Assembly (NCBI GenBank): GCA_948144175.1
Contig: CANXME010002181.1
Coordinates: 2,170,001 to 2,234,000, forward strand
DNA from: Closterium sp. NIES-65
Lineage: Eukaryota; Streptophyta; Zygnematophyceae; Desmidiales; Closteriaceae
Length of the DNA stretch: 64,000 nucleotides
Direction: 5' to 3'
The position numbers and the translations under genes were made by a program. Numbering within the stretch: the first letter of the stretch is position 1; each line of letters begins with the position of its first letter. Below, piece after piece: positions 1 to 11,100 of the stretch. Under the pieces are notes generated by a model, which saw only the letters and a list, made by a program, of their open reading frames with translations, was not told the origin of the DNA and made no database searches.

Positions 1-2238
1 GAGTTCCGAACCAAGGAAATGGAATTCAATTGTCCACGTCATAGACCCGCACACCTTTCAGCGCCCATCAGACCCCACCATCCATGTTGTTACCCTGCGC
101 TGCTTGTTCTCAAAGATCTGATAACAGGGTATTCGTGGGGTCTAGAAGCACAATCCATAGGACCCACAGCCACCTGTTCCTGTGGCTGCGATTTGTGGCT
201 GTGGCTGCTGCTGTAGGTGAGGAAGTCTTGAGATAGGTCCCCCTGGTGACAGGGACATTGGCTCAGAGGAATGGCAGGTGACTCTGCCAGCCAGTTCAAG
301 GGCATCTTCCACTCCCAATGGATGTCAAGTACCGTTTGTGCAAGTGAAATTCCTACCTCCTCACACGTACCTTCTTCTGGAGCGTTGAGCCATCATCAGA
401 TCGAACCAAGGCAGTTTGTTTCTCCACAACATACTCGCACACCTGTCACCCCACTGCTGCTACCTCCCTTGGTCCTGAACGCACCCATCTCTCTCTGGGT
501 TCACCTTCCGCCATCCAGACTTGCTCTTAGTAATTGACTGTCGTTGCTGCTGCCATACCAGGCACCAGTGATTGCAGAAAAAGCTGCAGCTTGAGGTAGT
601 GCAGCTTCCATATTCGATTCTGCAAGCTTTGGAGCATACACACATTGGACGGGTGAGGAGGCTTGCTCCCGAGGAACATAGGATGTGATTGGTCAACCAC
701 TTGCTCTTGATGCATCATGCTGTGAGGCTGGTGGTAAGCCTGGAAGAGCACGCACACAAGGTGACCTGCATGACAGGCTTGGGTGCTCCTACATGTAATG
801 CACGGAATGTGAGTAGACGACCCCTGAGATGGCTTTCTGGCTGGTTCTTCTCACAAGTGCGCAGCACCCGACTCGAGGGTCTCGGGCCGGCTGTAGGGCT
901 TGGGTCAGGTTGATCCACACTGAGCATTTTTTTGGGTACTTGTCTCTCAAGTTCGCTGGAGGTTTAGTTCACTAGTGTAGCCATCACGAATTGGGTTGTG
1001 GTGGTTATAGGTGCCCGAACACGGATTTGGGGCACCTCTGCACGTTTCACAACATTGGGCACGCAGCTCCAAGCTGGACCCACGAAATTCAACATTGGAA
1101 ATGCATCCATAGCTTGGAATTTGCGCTACAAAAGGATTTTGTAGCTCAGTGACAATAAACGGTACAAATTACTCAGAAGCATAGCCAGCAAACCTGCTCC
1201 GCCAGCTGGCCCCAAGTGGAGTCACGCCGCTCGACAAGCCGAGATAAGGCTTGTCGGCTCAATTAACTTGTTCATTCACTTGCGGGCCATGACAATCCGC
1301 CCATGATTGAGTGGTCCAACCAGACTATCCCACACTGGCCCATATAATTGTTCAATGCACCGAGCTGGTTGAACTTGTCATATTACCTGCCAGCAATGAC
1401 AAGCCACCTAAAACGGGCTCGCAAATGGGCCCAATCAGCTACCCACTCGTCTAATCTGCCAGTCAGCTCATCACGGACTGCGAATGGCTCAGATCGTGGA
1501 CTAACAAAACATACTCTTCATTCGCAGGAGTCTCCTACATCCATAGACAACTCCAACGGGGGAAAAAGCTGATTTGGCCAATCTTGGTGCTGCTCACCAA
1601 GACGCTGTTCGACTCAAAATTGTTCAGCCAAGATCTTACTCGACAAGCATATTGCCGACCCCAAGTCGGCACAAAAAATGCCCGACAGCCACGTCCGGAT
1701 TGGAGGATTGAAGTGGCATTCCTCATATTTTGCTTATGTGTAGCTGATACGGCTGACATTCAAATATTGTTCGTGCTTGCACATATGTGATGTCTTGCAT
1801 GGGCGAGCACGAATGAGGCATGTTTACGGTGGCAGGATAGGCTGGCGTGGGTGGAATAGACATAATCACTGGCCTGGTCGGGCCTGCCTCTTATCTTCTT
1901 GCACATCCGTCCTATGCGTCTTGGTCCAACATTTATTACCAATTCCAACAGGGCCAGCTTGCTGTAGGAAGGTCAATTGCTTTTACCATTGGCCGGGACA
2001 GCTGTGTCCTATGACAGGTCCACACAGACGAGGCTAGCAGTTTGACACCTTCGAGCAGACTGGTGAGCAACTTGCATCAATGAACTAGCTTGGTCTAGCG
2101 CCAGCCTTAGCTCATGCCTAGCGGGTATGCTCGTTCTCATATCAGTTTTACTAGGTGTCACCACATGCAGGAACTTTCATTTGAGTACCTCTCCTATGTC
2201 GTATAGGCTGCCGTCCCAAATCCAATGATGATACTCAC
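1..2238. other. No gene recognised; probable 3' flank or introns of the LRR receptor-like gene
   Basis: No convincing coding region is visible. Positions 1-310 weakly resemble positions 3065-3345: both contain, on the minus strand, a CTACAG acceptor-like site followed by CAG-rich sequence, a CATGGATGGTGG stretch, a GGCGCTGA stretch and a closing CCTTGGTT..GAACTC. This suggests that a block next to an LRR exon was duplicated within the gene. The rest (about 930-2200) shows no gene, repeat or structure that I can name. Confidence 0.4.
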
Positions 2239-2310
2239 AATGCAACGAGGTTTCTTAGATTGCTGATGATGGATGGAATAGACCCATTAACAGCGTTGTT
2301 GCTGATATAT
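2239..2310 (-). CDS. LRR exon 4 of those seen (72 bp)
   Basis: The exon encodes YISNNAVNGSIPSIISNL followed by RNLVAL. The acceptor is ACCATCAG and the donor GTGAGT occupies 2238-2233. The usual LTG is VNG here, but the repeat framework is intact. Confidence 0.68.
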
Positions 2311-5300
2311 CTGATGGTACAACTCGTGAATCGATTTATTCAGAGATGAACATATATGAATATCAGAAACAAGAGGATCAATATAGCCAAAACATTCTCA
2401 ACAACTACAATGAAGGTCTCGTACCCTGCTAGTCAGTGACACATATTTAAGACTGCATATGTCAATGGTTGATGTATGGAAAAGATATATTCAAGTCAAA
2501 CTGTTCCATTAAGCGCATCAGAGAACCATGTCATTAATCCAAAAACAAAAAAAATCGAGGAAAAAAATATATAGAAAGCAAACAAAACAAAACAAACCAA
2601 ACAAAGCATAGGAGAGCGACGAATAGCGTCATTGAGGAGGGGGGTCATACAGGAATGACATGCTGAAATGGGATTGCTTGACGAGCTGCCTATTCTAATA
2701 GGTGCATTCTATTGTCAACACAACACAAACAAGCGTTTCAAGAGTAAGTAACACTTTACTGGAATGGGCGCTATTACCAGTCTGTAAAAACATGCAAACA
2801 TGTGCTTATACAAAAGTATCAGGGAAGAAAGGGTACAGTGTCAACAATATTTGGTGTTATATTAACAGCAAGAAACAAGAATGAGCTGAAACAACTGTTC
2901 ATAAGAACTGCTTAGCACAGTAGTCCATAATATAATGTCTTCATATTTCCCACGCTAAGGTACAACAATAGCTTGCTTGTAACTGTACTGCAGTACCTGT
3001 TCCCTTGTCGCCTGAACGTTGCAGGATCTTGTCATGAGGCCGACAAGAATGCCTTTCATTGTTGCACCTGCATCATGAGTTCTAAACCAAGGCCTGGAGT
3101 TCCTTTGTTCCTGCCACATACCCGCGCACTTGTCAGCGCCCTTCAGCCCTTTCCCTTGGGCTTGAGTACACCCATCCCAGCAACTCTCCTTGTCGTGCAC
3201 ATTCCACCATCCATGTTCTTCTCCTGTGCTCACCCATTCTTACAATTCTGAGAGGGCGTTTTGGCAGCACGGGCCGTAGGGCCCACAACTGCTGGCTGTT
3301 GCTGTAGTTGAAGAAATGGATCAGATTCATCCACGCAAAAGGTGAAATTTATATCGAACTCCTTTGGTACTGACAGGTGCTGAAGTCTTGTCATGTTACT
3401 GATGGTGGATGGAATAGATCCAGTCAGACTGTTGTATGATAGACTCCTGATTGGAAGTAATCACAAAGGTTCCCAATCAAGGAAAGATAGCAACTGATTA
3501 AGGGGCAGGGGTGAGTGAAAACTAGAATCGAACATGTCAACATATATTCATGACATCATACACACGTTTTAGCAGGCAGCTAGGGCTGCAAGGGTGGATA
3601 TGTCACGATGAGATATAAGGTGACCCTGACGCATGGTGCCTATTGTAGCAGATGGCTCCTAGTGTGATTTCAAGCAGGTTTTCTACACCCAGCACAAAAG
3701 TTGTAACACAATTCTCTAACTATAATATATCACAACAATGGATAGCAAGAGATACCATGAGAGTTCCTTCAATGAATGATACGCAAGCAGGAAAACATGC
3801 CTGTACACTAGAGAAGCAGTGAGAATAGCCGCCTTGGAGGTGGCCATGAGCCAAGGCCAGCCTGGCTCAGGGAGCCAGCGTAGAGATGAGCATCCGGCCT
3901 GGCCCGACCCGACCCGACCCGACTTGGCCGGGCCACACGGGCTCCCGGGTCGGGTCGGGTCGGGCAAACCTCGGGCCAGGGTGCTGAAGGTTCTGGCCCG
4001 ACCCGGGCCTACACACTCGGGTCAACTTGGACCCGGTTACGGGTTGGGTCGGGTTGGGCCAGGCGGATCCGCCCATGTTTAGGGGCCAGTGGCGTGTGTG
4101 TTGTGGATGTTTTTTCTATGTTGGAATATACGCATTTAGTGTATATACGCGTATCGTATATACGCTGTCGTGTATACGCTATACGCTCCTAGGTCAGTTT
4201 GGATATTCGTTTTTTCGGGCAGGGGAAAATTTTTCCCAGGCAGGGTGAAAAAACCGTCGTGCTCAACATCGGGAAGGTGTTTCGTACTCTAACTAGGATT
4301 CTCGTGGCAAATTTTCTAGATCTGAACGGCGATTGGGGTGGGATGTGTAGTAAACATTATCGCTAGAAGGAGTAGGAATCGGAATCAACTCTGTCGGAAG
4401 CGAGAAAGAAAACTAGAAATGACCAGTGAAGCTGGGCTGGCTGGTAAGCGTGACTGGGATTTGTTGGGGGGACATTTGACATGTTGGAGTTCGTAGATGG
4501 GAAGGGTTTCAATGTGGTACTAATTGAAAATTGTAGATCTGAACTGCCAGACGTGACTGATAACTTTAAAGGCAGATTCCCGCTTCCCTGGACCACCGAA
4601 ATGCATCTCGACTTCGGCAAAATGCTCACCAGGAGATTCCGCATCTTTCTGTATACACAAGATTTTTTTCCTTGGGCAGCCCAAAAATAAATCTGACTGC
4701 GTATAGCGTATTAGTAAGCGTATAGCGTTTTGAGTATAAACCCAAGCGTGTAAACGCTATACACTTTAGGGTCTGAGCGTACATTCCAACATAGTGTTTT
4801 TTTGGTTTTAGTGTATAACATATGCTGTAAGTACTCTTATCCAGCATAGTCAATGAGGTTTGAACGGGTGGTAACTAAGTAGTTTCTAAGCTTAGGTGAC
4901 TTCATTGCTGCCGTTAGGCAAGATTGAGAGCGTGGGTAGGTAGGTTCTGATGTCGAGGGGATAAAAAACCCCTCGACAACATTTTGCCCTAGAATTTCGT
5001 CCCCAGAGTGTCAAAATCGGGTCGGGTCAAAATCCCGACCCGAACTCCATGGTCCTGATCCGAATTCGGGTCGGGTCAAAGCTGACCCGAAACCCGACCC
5101 GACTAGGCCCGAGTCCCATGCTCGGGTCGGGTTTTAGCCCGGGTCGGGTCGGGTCGGCCCGCAGGGCTATGTTGCTTGCGCCTGTCGCGTCAGGCGCTTT
5201 TGACGCTGGCGTCTGGACGGGACGTCTAGACGCTTGACGCCCGGTGTCCTCTGCCCTGGACGCCCGCTTGACGCTAGTCCGGGCAGGGCAAAACTTTTCC

Positions 5301-6798
5301 CGGGCAGGGGTAAAAAGAACCTGCCTAGTAAGGATACGCAGGGGTTAGAATGCAAGAAGTTCACCTAAAGTTATAAATACTCCATAAAATCCTGAAAATC
5401 CTGAAAATCCTGTGGAGCCACCAACAGAATGATCGGCGGGACTAGGAGTTGACATAATATCTGAATCGCCTTAACCTAATTTTAGCTTGGAAGGCTTAGT
5501 AGCGTGACTGGCTTATTCTAGTGTAAGGAACGCTAGAGACCCTTCCAGAGCGTCAGGCGCAACATAGGCACGGGGCAGGCAAATGAAACCACTGACTCGA
5601 TCCGGGCTAAACCACGACCCGACCCGAGCGGGGCAAATGCTCATCTCTAAGCCAGGGTATAGCCATGAGCCATGAGCAAGGGCCGGCCTGAGAAAACTTA
5701 AATCGATCAGAGAGTCCGACCAGGGCCGACTTGCGTTAGGCTCAGACTTGCTCAAATCTGAGGTTTGTGGCCACATCCGCACGGCCAAAGGTTTTCGATC
5801 CAGTCTGTGTAAATGTGATGTTTTGCAGCTGATTACGTGAAACATGGGATATAGGGAAGACAATGTGGTTACACTGAAGGCTCAGCAAAACCAAACCGAA
5901 TATGCTGGATTTTACAAATAGGTAGGTTTCCTAGCAATGTGCAGCATATTTGAATCTTGAGCTCAAGGATACACCTTGACCCAAGGCAAACCGGTTGGAT
6001 CTGGCCACATCAGACGGTTTGAGCTGGTTCGACCCCACACAGTACCGCTTTGAAAATCTCATACCTACAGCCACTCGTGAGGGACCTTTGATGTGACTCT
6101 GACCCTTCAGTGCTCACCTGGACTGGCCCTTGCTCATGTGTAGCGTGCATAATCATACTCATGCTTCCAAGTTACCCAAGCCAAAGGTGGAAGTTCGCTT
6201 GGAAAATACCGAAACTCACAGGAAAGTGAGACTGCTCATGGTGCCAATGGTGGATGGAATAGACCCAGTCAAACTGTTGTTATAAAGAGAGCTGTGAGTA
6301 TGTAAATGCAAGAGGTTCGATCCAAGGGAGACAGAGAGAGTAAAGGGGTGAAAAATTTGAACAGAAACACCGGTTAAACAACATCAAGAACATGTGCTCA
6401 GCATGAAATTTCACATTTGTTCGGCAATTTCCACCGAGCAGCAATTTTACAGAGCTGGACACCCTGATTTTCTCTCAACATCGTCAGAAATCTTAAATTC
6501 TGAGATCCATGATTTAAGTAGCCTTAGGAAACAAGACAAACACAGCCAAGTTAGAAGCCATGACATGTAGTAACCATACGCTTGTTACATCAATTGTGTT
6601 TTAGAATGGCTGCATATGTTGTGAGGATGTCATGTTGATATGTGAACATGAAATGAGTTACCCTTTCTAAGTGTGCACAGAAACATATTATGTATGCTCT
6701 AAGATACCATGTCTTTTCTTACTCACAAAAATCTCAGCCTCTCCAGGGCACTGATGGAATCTGGAATGGATCCGGTTAGGCCTTCATTCAGTGGATAG
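2239..6798 (-). CDS. LRR receptor-like gene, partial, four 72-bp exons seen
   Basis: Four exons on the minus strand, read in the order 6798-6727, 6291-6220, 3446-3375, 2310-2239, each encode exactly one 24-residue plant extracellular-type LRR (xLxxNxLTGSIPxxIxxLxxL). All four have AG acceptors, GTGAGT or GTCAGT donors and the same intron phase: one base of a split codon leads and two bases trail. Any exon could therefore be spliced to any other in frame. The family (plant LRR receptor kinases and receptor-like proteins) binds ligands at the cell surface. No kinase domain, membrane segment or signal peptide was found here, so the type is undecided. The introns are about 0.43, 2.77 and 1.06 kb; the largest carries a hAT-like element. 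Upstream exons may lie beyond the copia element at 7649. It could be a decayed gene, but the intact splice sites argue against an old pseudogene. Confidence 0.7.
3375..3446 (-). CDS. LRR exon 3 of those seen (72 bp)
   Basis: The exon encodes SLSYNSLTGSIPSTISNM followed by TRLQHL. The acceptor is CCAATCAG and the donor is GTCAGT at 3374-3369. Its SIPST(I) core is nearly the same as in the exon at 6220-6291, which fits duplication of single exons. Confidence 0.72.
4116..4794. mobile_element. hAT-type MITE, CTATGTTGG ends
   Basis: The inverted ends read CTATGTTGGAATATACGC on the left and CTATGTTGGAATGTACGC on the right (as complement). A perfect 8-bp target duplication TGTTTTTT lies at 4108-4115 and 4795-4802. 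Inside each end are clustered TATACGC/CGTATA motifs, then a GGGCAGG plus A- or T-run block near 4217-4252 and 4660-4690. There is no coding capacity. It is nested in the hAT-like element 3881-5649 and is therefore the younger of the two. Confidence 0.8.
5167..5567. mobile_element. Older MITE with CTATGTTG ends and GACGC subterminal repeats
   Basis: The left end is CTATGTTGCTTGCGCC and the right end, read as complement, is CTATGTTGCGCCTGACGC. Many GACGC/GCGTC motifs lie just inside (5180-5280 and about 5550-5560), followed by GGGCAGG and A-run blocks at 5280-5320 like those in the element at 4116-4794. The flanking 8-mers (CCGCAGGG and GCACGGGG) do not match well, so no target duplication is claimed. 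It is probably an older relative of the 4116 and 46726 elements. Confidence 0.55.
6220..6291 (-). CDS. LRR exon 2 of those seen (72 bp)
   Basis: The exon encodes SLYNNSLTGSIPSTIGTM and the rest of one LRR. The acceptor ACTCACAG precedes it and the donor GTGAGT follows at 6219-6214. Length and phase are the same as in the neighbouring LRR exons. Confidence 0.72.
6727..6798 (-). CDS. LRR exon 1 of those seen (72 bp)
   Basis: The exon encodes an LRR with core LTGSIPDSISALERLRF. The acceptor CCACCAG lies just above 6798, and the donor GTGAGT occupies 6726-6721. The length is exactly 24 codons, with one base leading and two trailing as split codons. Confidence 0.7.
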
Positions 6799-7648
6799 CT
6801 GGTGGGCAGTGGAATGGAATGGGTGGACAGGGGAGATTTGAAATGATAAGAATAGAATGGTGTGTTGGGGATTATGTGAGAACAAGGGGCCTCTACAGCC
6901 CATCTGTTGTCCACTTGTGTCTACGTGCAAGGAGGGTCATAGCACCTAATAGTAGCGTTAAGGTTGGTGCTTTGATGCACAAAAAGACCTTCCAATGTGA
7001 GCCGCGCAAATGAAATGGACGGAAAAGGAGGGGGGGGTGGTAAAGCAGCACTTAAACTTTATCTACCTTACATATGTCTACGCGCATTTTCTGAATTCTC
7101 AGATGGTTGGTCCCGTTTTGTGATTACGTACGGAAGAAGAGTAAATGTCGGGCTTCAAAACCATGGGCATTGGCAGATAGGAATTAGTTTCCACTCCACA
7201 GAGGAGCTCTGCGCAAAGAGCAACCCATCAAGCAAGAACCCCAAGCAACCGTATCCACGGCTCGACCGCACTCATTACCATTGCAAACTTTTCCAAACCT
7301 CTCGCCCATTTTCTCTACTCCTTTGGAACACTTTAACATAACAGTTCCGGGTTTCAGTTCTCCGTCCCTCTGTGAATCCCAATCTCTCTTATGAGTCAGA
7401 CGTGGCACTAGTTGATGTGTCCGTTTACTGCCGTTATCAAAATTATTCACCTTCCCTCAACAGTGGTGGGGTTCTTATTTAGAGGTTTTGTTACAAAACG
7501 GAGTGAGCTTGGAGGACAAGACAATCCATGGATGGGAGGAGTGGTTCAAGAAGAGAGGGAGATCAAGTGACAGAGCCTCTTACAGCCCTAGCTAACCGCT
7601 CTCCTGTGTTGGAATATACGCTCAAACCCTCCTTGAAAGCCATGTCGG
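6799..7648. other. No gene recognised; contains a 17-base MITE end scrap
   Basis: The stretch is upstream sequence or intron of the LRR receptor-like gene. TGTTGGAATATACGCTC at 7606-7622 shares its first 15 bases with the terminus of the MITE at 4116. No second end, duplication or coding region is seen. Confidence 0.4.
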
Positions 7649-8199
7649 TCTCAGGATCGTAAACACCTTAGTCGGCAATAGTCTACTTGCTATCGCCTAT
7701 CGTGTTCTCCACGATCTCACGAATCCAATGATATGCGCAGCTCTGCTTGAAGTTGTCAATACACACTTCAGCAATTTTCAGAATCTCCAACTGATCAATG
7801 TTGTATTTCCAGAATGAGTACAAACAGGTTTTTAGTCAAGCAAGACACAAAATGCTTTTTGTAACTTCATTTGTTTCCCAAGTAACCGCGTGCGCCTCAT
7901 TTCACCCCGAGTCGCACACGCAATCGAACCGAATTCGGTGAACACTCCTCAAGTCCCAATCTGGAACCTTCTCGAATGCGCCTTGGTCTCAAACCACATT
8001 TTCCCCTCGTCAACTTCAATCTCGATGCTTCTTCCACCTTCTCACACATTCCTTCTCGATTTCTCTCCCTTCTCACGTCGTAGGCCGATTTCCACCGCTT
8101 CTCTCTAGAATAGTCCACACGCTTCCGTCGCCTTCATTCTGCCGTCTCGACCGTATTATGTGCGCCGTCATTAGTGTGGTTCCGCGAACCACTCCAACA
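7649..8199 (-). repeat. LTR (3' side) of the copia element 7649-13658
   Basis: 551 bp, nearly identical to 13106-13658. On the minus strand it begins TGTTGGAGTGG and ends CCTGAGA. The GA ending is unusual for an LTR (CA is normal), but the boundary is fixed by the GTCGG duplication. Confidence 0.88.
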
Positions 8200-11100
8200 A
8201 CCTCCCCTGTGGTTCGTGAACCACACCTCCACTTCCCTGTTCCGTTGCAGCCCTCATGGAGTCGAATTTGGCTTCACACTCCCCTGAATCTCCTGCAACT
8301 TGCGCATCCCCACCTTCTCCTTGCAATACTCAAAGCTAGACCTAGGTAGCACTTTGGTCAAGAAATCTGCCACTTGCTCCTCAGTGGGAACGAACTCAAA
8401 CTTGAACTGCTGCTTCTCGAGCTGCTCCCGTACCCAGTGATACTTCACATTCATGTGCTTCGTCCTCCCATGCCAATTGTCGTTTCTGGCCAAGTCAATG
8501 GCCGACTTGCTATCAGACTTCACAACAGTAGGTCCTTCAATAGTGATGTCGAGCTCCTTCATCAGCCTCCTCAGCCACACTCCCTCTTGGCACGCAAAGA
8601 ACAGTGCCATGTACTCCGATTCAGCAGTTGACAATGCTATGCCCGCCAATTTCTTTGCTTGCCACGTGATGGCAGTGCCCCCGTGAAGGAACACGTACCC
8701 ATATGCGCCTTTCCCTGTTTTCTTGTCCGATGCATGTGAGGCATCCGCATACCCCACCAGCTGCAAAGTCTCTTCTCCTCCCTCAAAGAGAAGCCTCTCC
8801 TCGTCATGCTGCACCAAATAACTAAGTGCCCGCTTCATTTCCCGCCATTTCCTTCCCTGCTGCACATGCTGCCCCAAGTAACTCGCCGCATACGCCATGT
8901 CGACCTTTGTGCATGAAACCGGATACATAACCGATCCCACCATCGACTGGTACATCTGCAGCGCTTTCTCTTCTCCTCCCCACTGCTTCACATCCTCTTC
9001 CTGCTCGTTATCATTTGCTGCCATGCCGCTGAGTGGTGTCGTGATCTCCTTGGTGAAACCCTGGCCTAACCTCTGCTGCACCCGGTTGCAATACCTTTTC
9101 TGGTACAAGAAGAGCTTCTTCTCTTCCACATTCCGCTCCAGGTTCATCCCCAAAAACAGCGTTGTCCTAAGAATCTGTTTCACCTGAAAAACCTCAGCAA
9201 GATGGTCACACACTCTCTCCACCTCAGCCGGTAAAGCTCCTGCTTTGAGGATATCATCCACATAGAGTAGCAAGTACACCTTCTTCTCTCCTTCTCCCCT
9301 CCAATAGAACGCTCGGTCACACTCACTTTTTTGGAACCCTCCTTTCAGCAACCTCTCATCCATCGCCTTATACCACTCCCTTGGACTCTGCTTCAGCCCG
9401 TACAACGCCTTCAACAGCTTACACTTCCTATCTGTGCCGTCTTCAAACCCGGTTGGTTGATCCATGTAAAGCTCTTCTCGCATTACACCATGCAGAAACG
9501 CATTCTTGATGTCCAGCTGCACCAAGAAATAACCCCTTGCCGCTACCACCTTCAGGAATGCTCTTGCGGTTGTAAGCTTGCTCACGGGAGCATAGGTCTC
9601 GTAGTAGTCAACCCCCTCGACCTGAGTATACCCTTTTGCCACTAACCTTGCCTTAAACCGCTCCAGCTGCCCCATATCCCCTGTCTTGATCTTAAAAATC
9701 CACTTCACACCCACTGCTGCCCTTCCTTCCGGCATAGGCACTAACTCCCAAGTGCCTCTCTCTGCTAGAGTGTCCAGCTCTTCTTGAATTGCAGCCATCC
9801 ATTGCTCCCTCTATGGTCCTCCCAAGGCTTCTTCAACAGTCACGGGTTCCTTAGGCAGGCTATACTTCTCCAAACTCCCCTGTGACACTAGCGCCGTTGC
9901 AGTTGCAGCCAGGAGCAGATGGGTCCTCACATCCTTCCAAGGTGTCATAACCAGTGAAACAAACTTAGCTGGTTTCTTCTTGATCCTCAGACCGCGCCTC
10001 AACTCCTCAGCCGGTGTCTCGTCCTTACTAACTTCCTTTGTTGCTGCATATATCTCGTCAAGCCCTCGTTCCTTTCCTATCACCATGGCTCCATCCTCCA
10101 GCAGCTCATTTAACTCTTTAGCAGCTTCACAAGTAGCGTCACTACCGATCAGTCTCCATGGGTTACCCTCGCCCTCCTGTGCTGTCCCATCACTGCTTTC
10201 CACGCGCTCCACATCCTGATTTTCCTCCTCTGTGCCCGTCTCTCTATGCTCTCCTTCGTGGTGCCCTTTGTCCTCCACATCTGCTGCCGCCTCTACAACC
10301 TTTTTCTTCTGCGGCTCCGGCCAAATAGGTTCCTTGGTAGGTTTGTCCGCACCACCTCCTGACTCCTCCTCATCACACCCTATCCCCTCGTTCTCCTTCT
10401 CCACTAGCAGCTTCTCCACCTTATCAAGCGCAGCTGCTGCTCCCGTTACTATCTCCTTGTTCACTCCCTTCCACTGCAGGTAATTAACATCCTCATAGAA
10501 GATGACATCCCTGGTCACCACTACCTTGCCTGTCTCCACGTCCTTAATCACCCAGCCCTTGCTCACCTTGCCCATCCCAAGGTTAATCCCCCACTTGCTC
10601 CTTGGTAGGAGCTTGTGGTCCGGTCCAACCGGCTCCCTATACTGAGCCATGCAGCCCCACACCCTTGCAAACCCCATGTTCGGCTTCCTCCCATAAAAAG
10701 CCTCATGTGGGGTCATATCTGCTGCAAGGCCTTTGGTAGGCAACCTGTTCTTCACCCAGCATGCCATCCCCAAGGCATCTCCCCAATACTTCAGTGGAAG
10801 ACCGCTATCAGCTAGCATGGTCCTCACACTATCCAAGAGTGACCTGTTCACCCTCTCTGCAATGCTGTTGTGATGTGGGGTGTATGGTACCGTCAGCTGC
10901 CTTAGTATCCCCTTCGTGCGCAAAAAACTGTTGAACTCCGCATTCACAAACTCCCCACCGTTGTCGGTCCTTAACACCTTCAGCTGCTTCCCACTTTGCC
11001 TTTCAGCTTCAGCCATCCAGTCCAAGAAACTGGAAAACACCTCTGTCTTGTCCTTGATTTCTGTCACCCACGTGTGCCTAGTCCCTAGGTCAGTGAAAGT

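Larger units (their letters stand above)
3881..5649. mobile_element. hAT-like non-autonomous DNA transposon with nested elements
   Basis: The ends are inverted copies of TAGAGATGAGCAT. They are flanked by 8-bp duplications AGCCAGCG (3873-3880) and AGCCAGGG (5650-5657), which match at 7 of 8 positions. The 8-bp duplication and the TAGRGATGAGCA end are typical of plant hAT elements. Just inside both ends, and again near 5000-5160, lie tandem GGGTC/GACCC pentamers, the usual place for transposase-binding subterminal repeats. There is no transposase reading frame. The element sits in an intron of the LRR receptor-like gene and has itself received elements at 4116-4794 and 5167-5567. Confidence 0.72.

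Noticed and set aside
5159-5575. 8-bp target duplication for the MITE at 5167-5567
   Set aside because: The flanks CCGCAGGG and GCACGGGG agree at only about five of eight positions, so no duplication is claimed.
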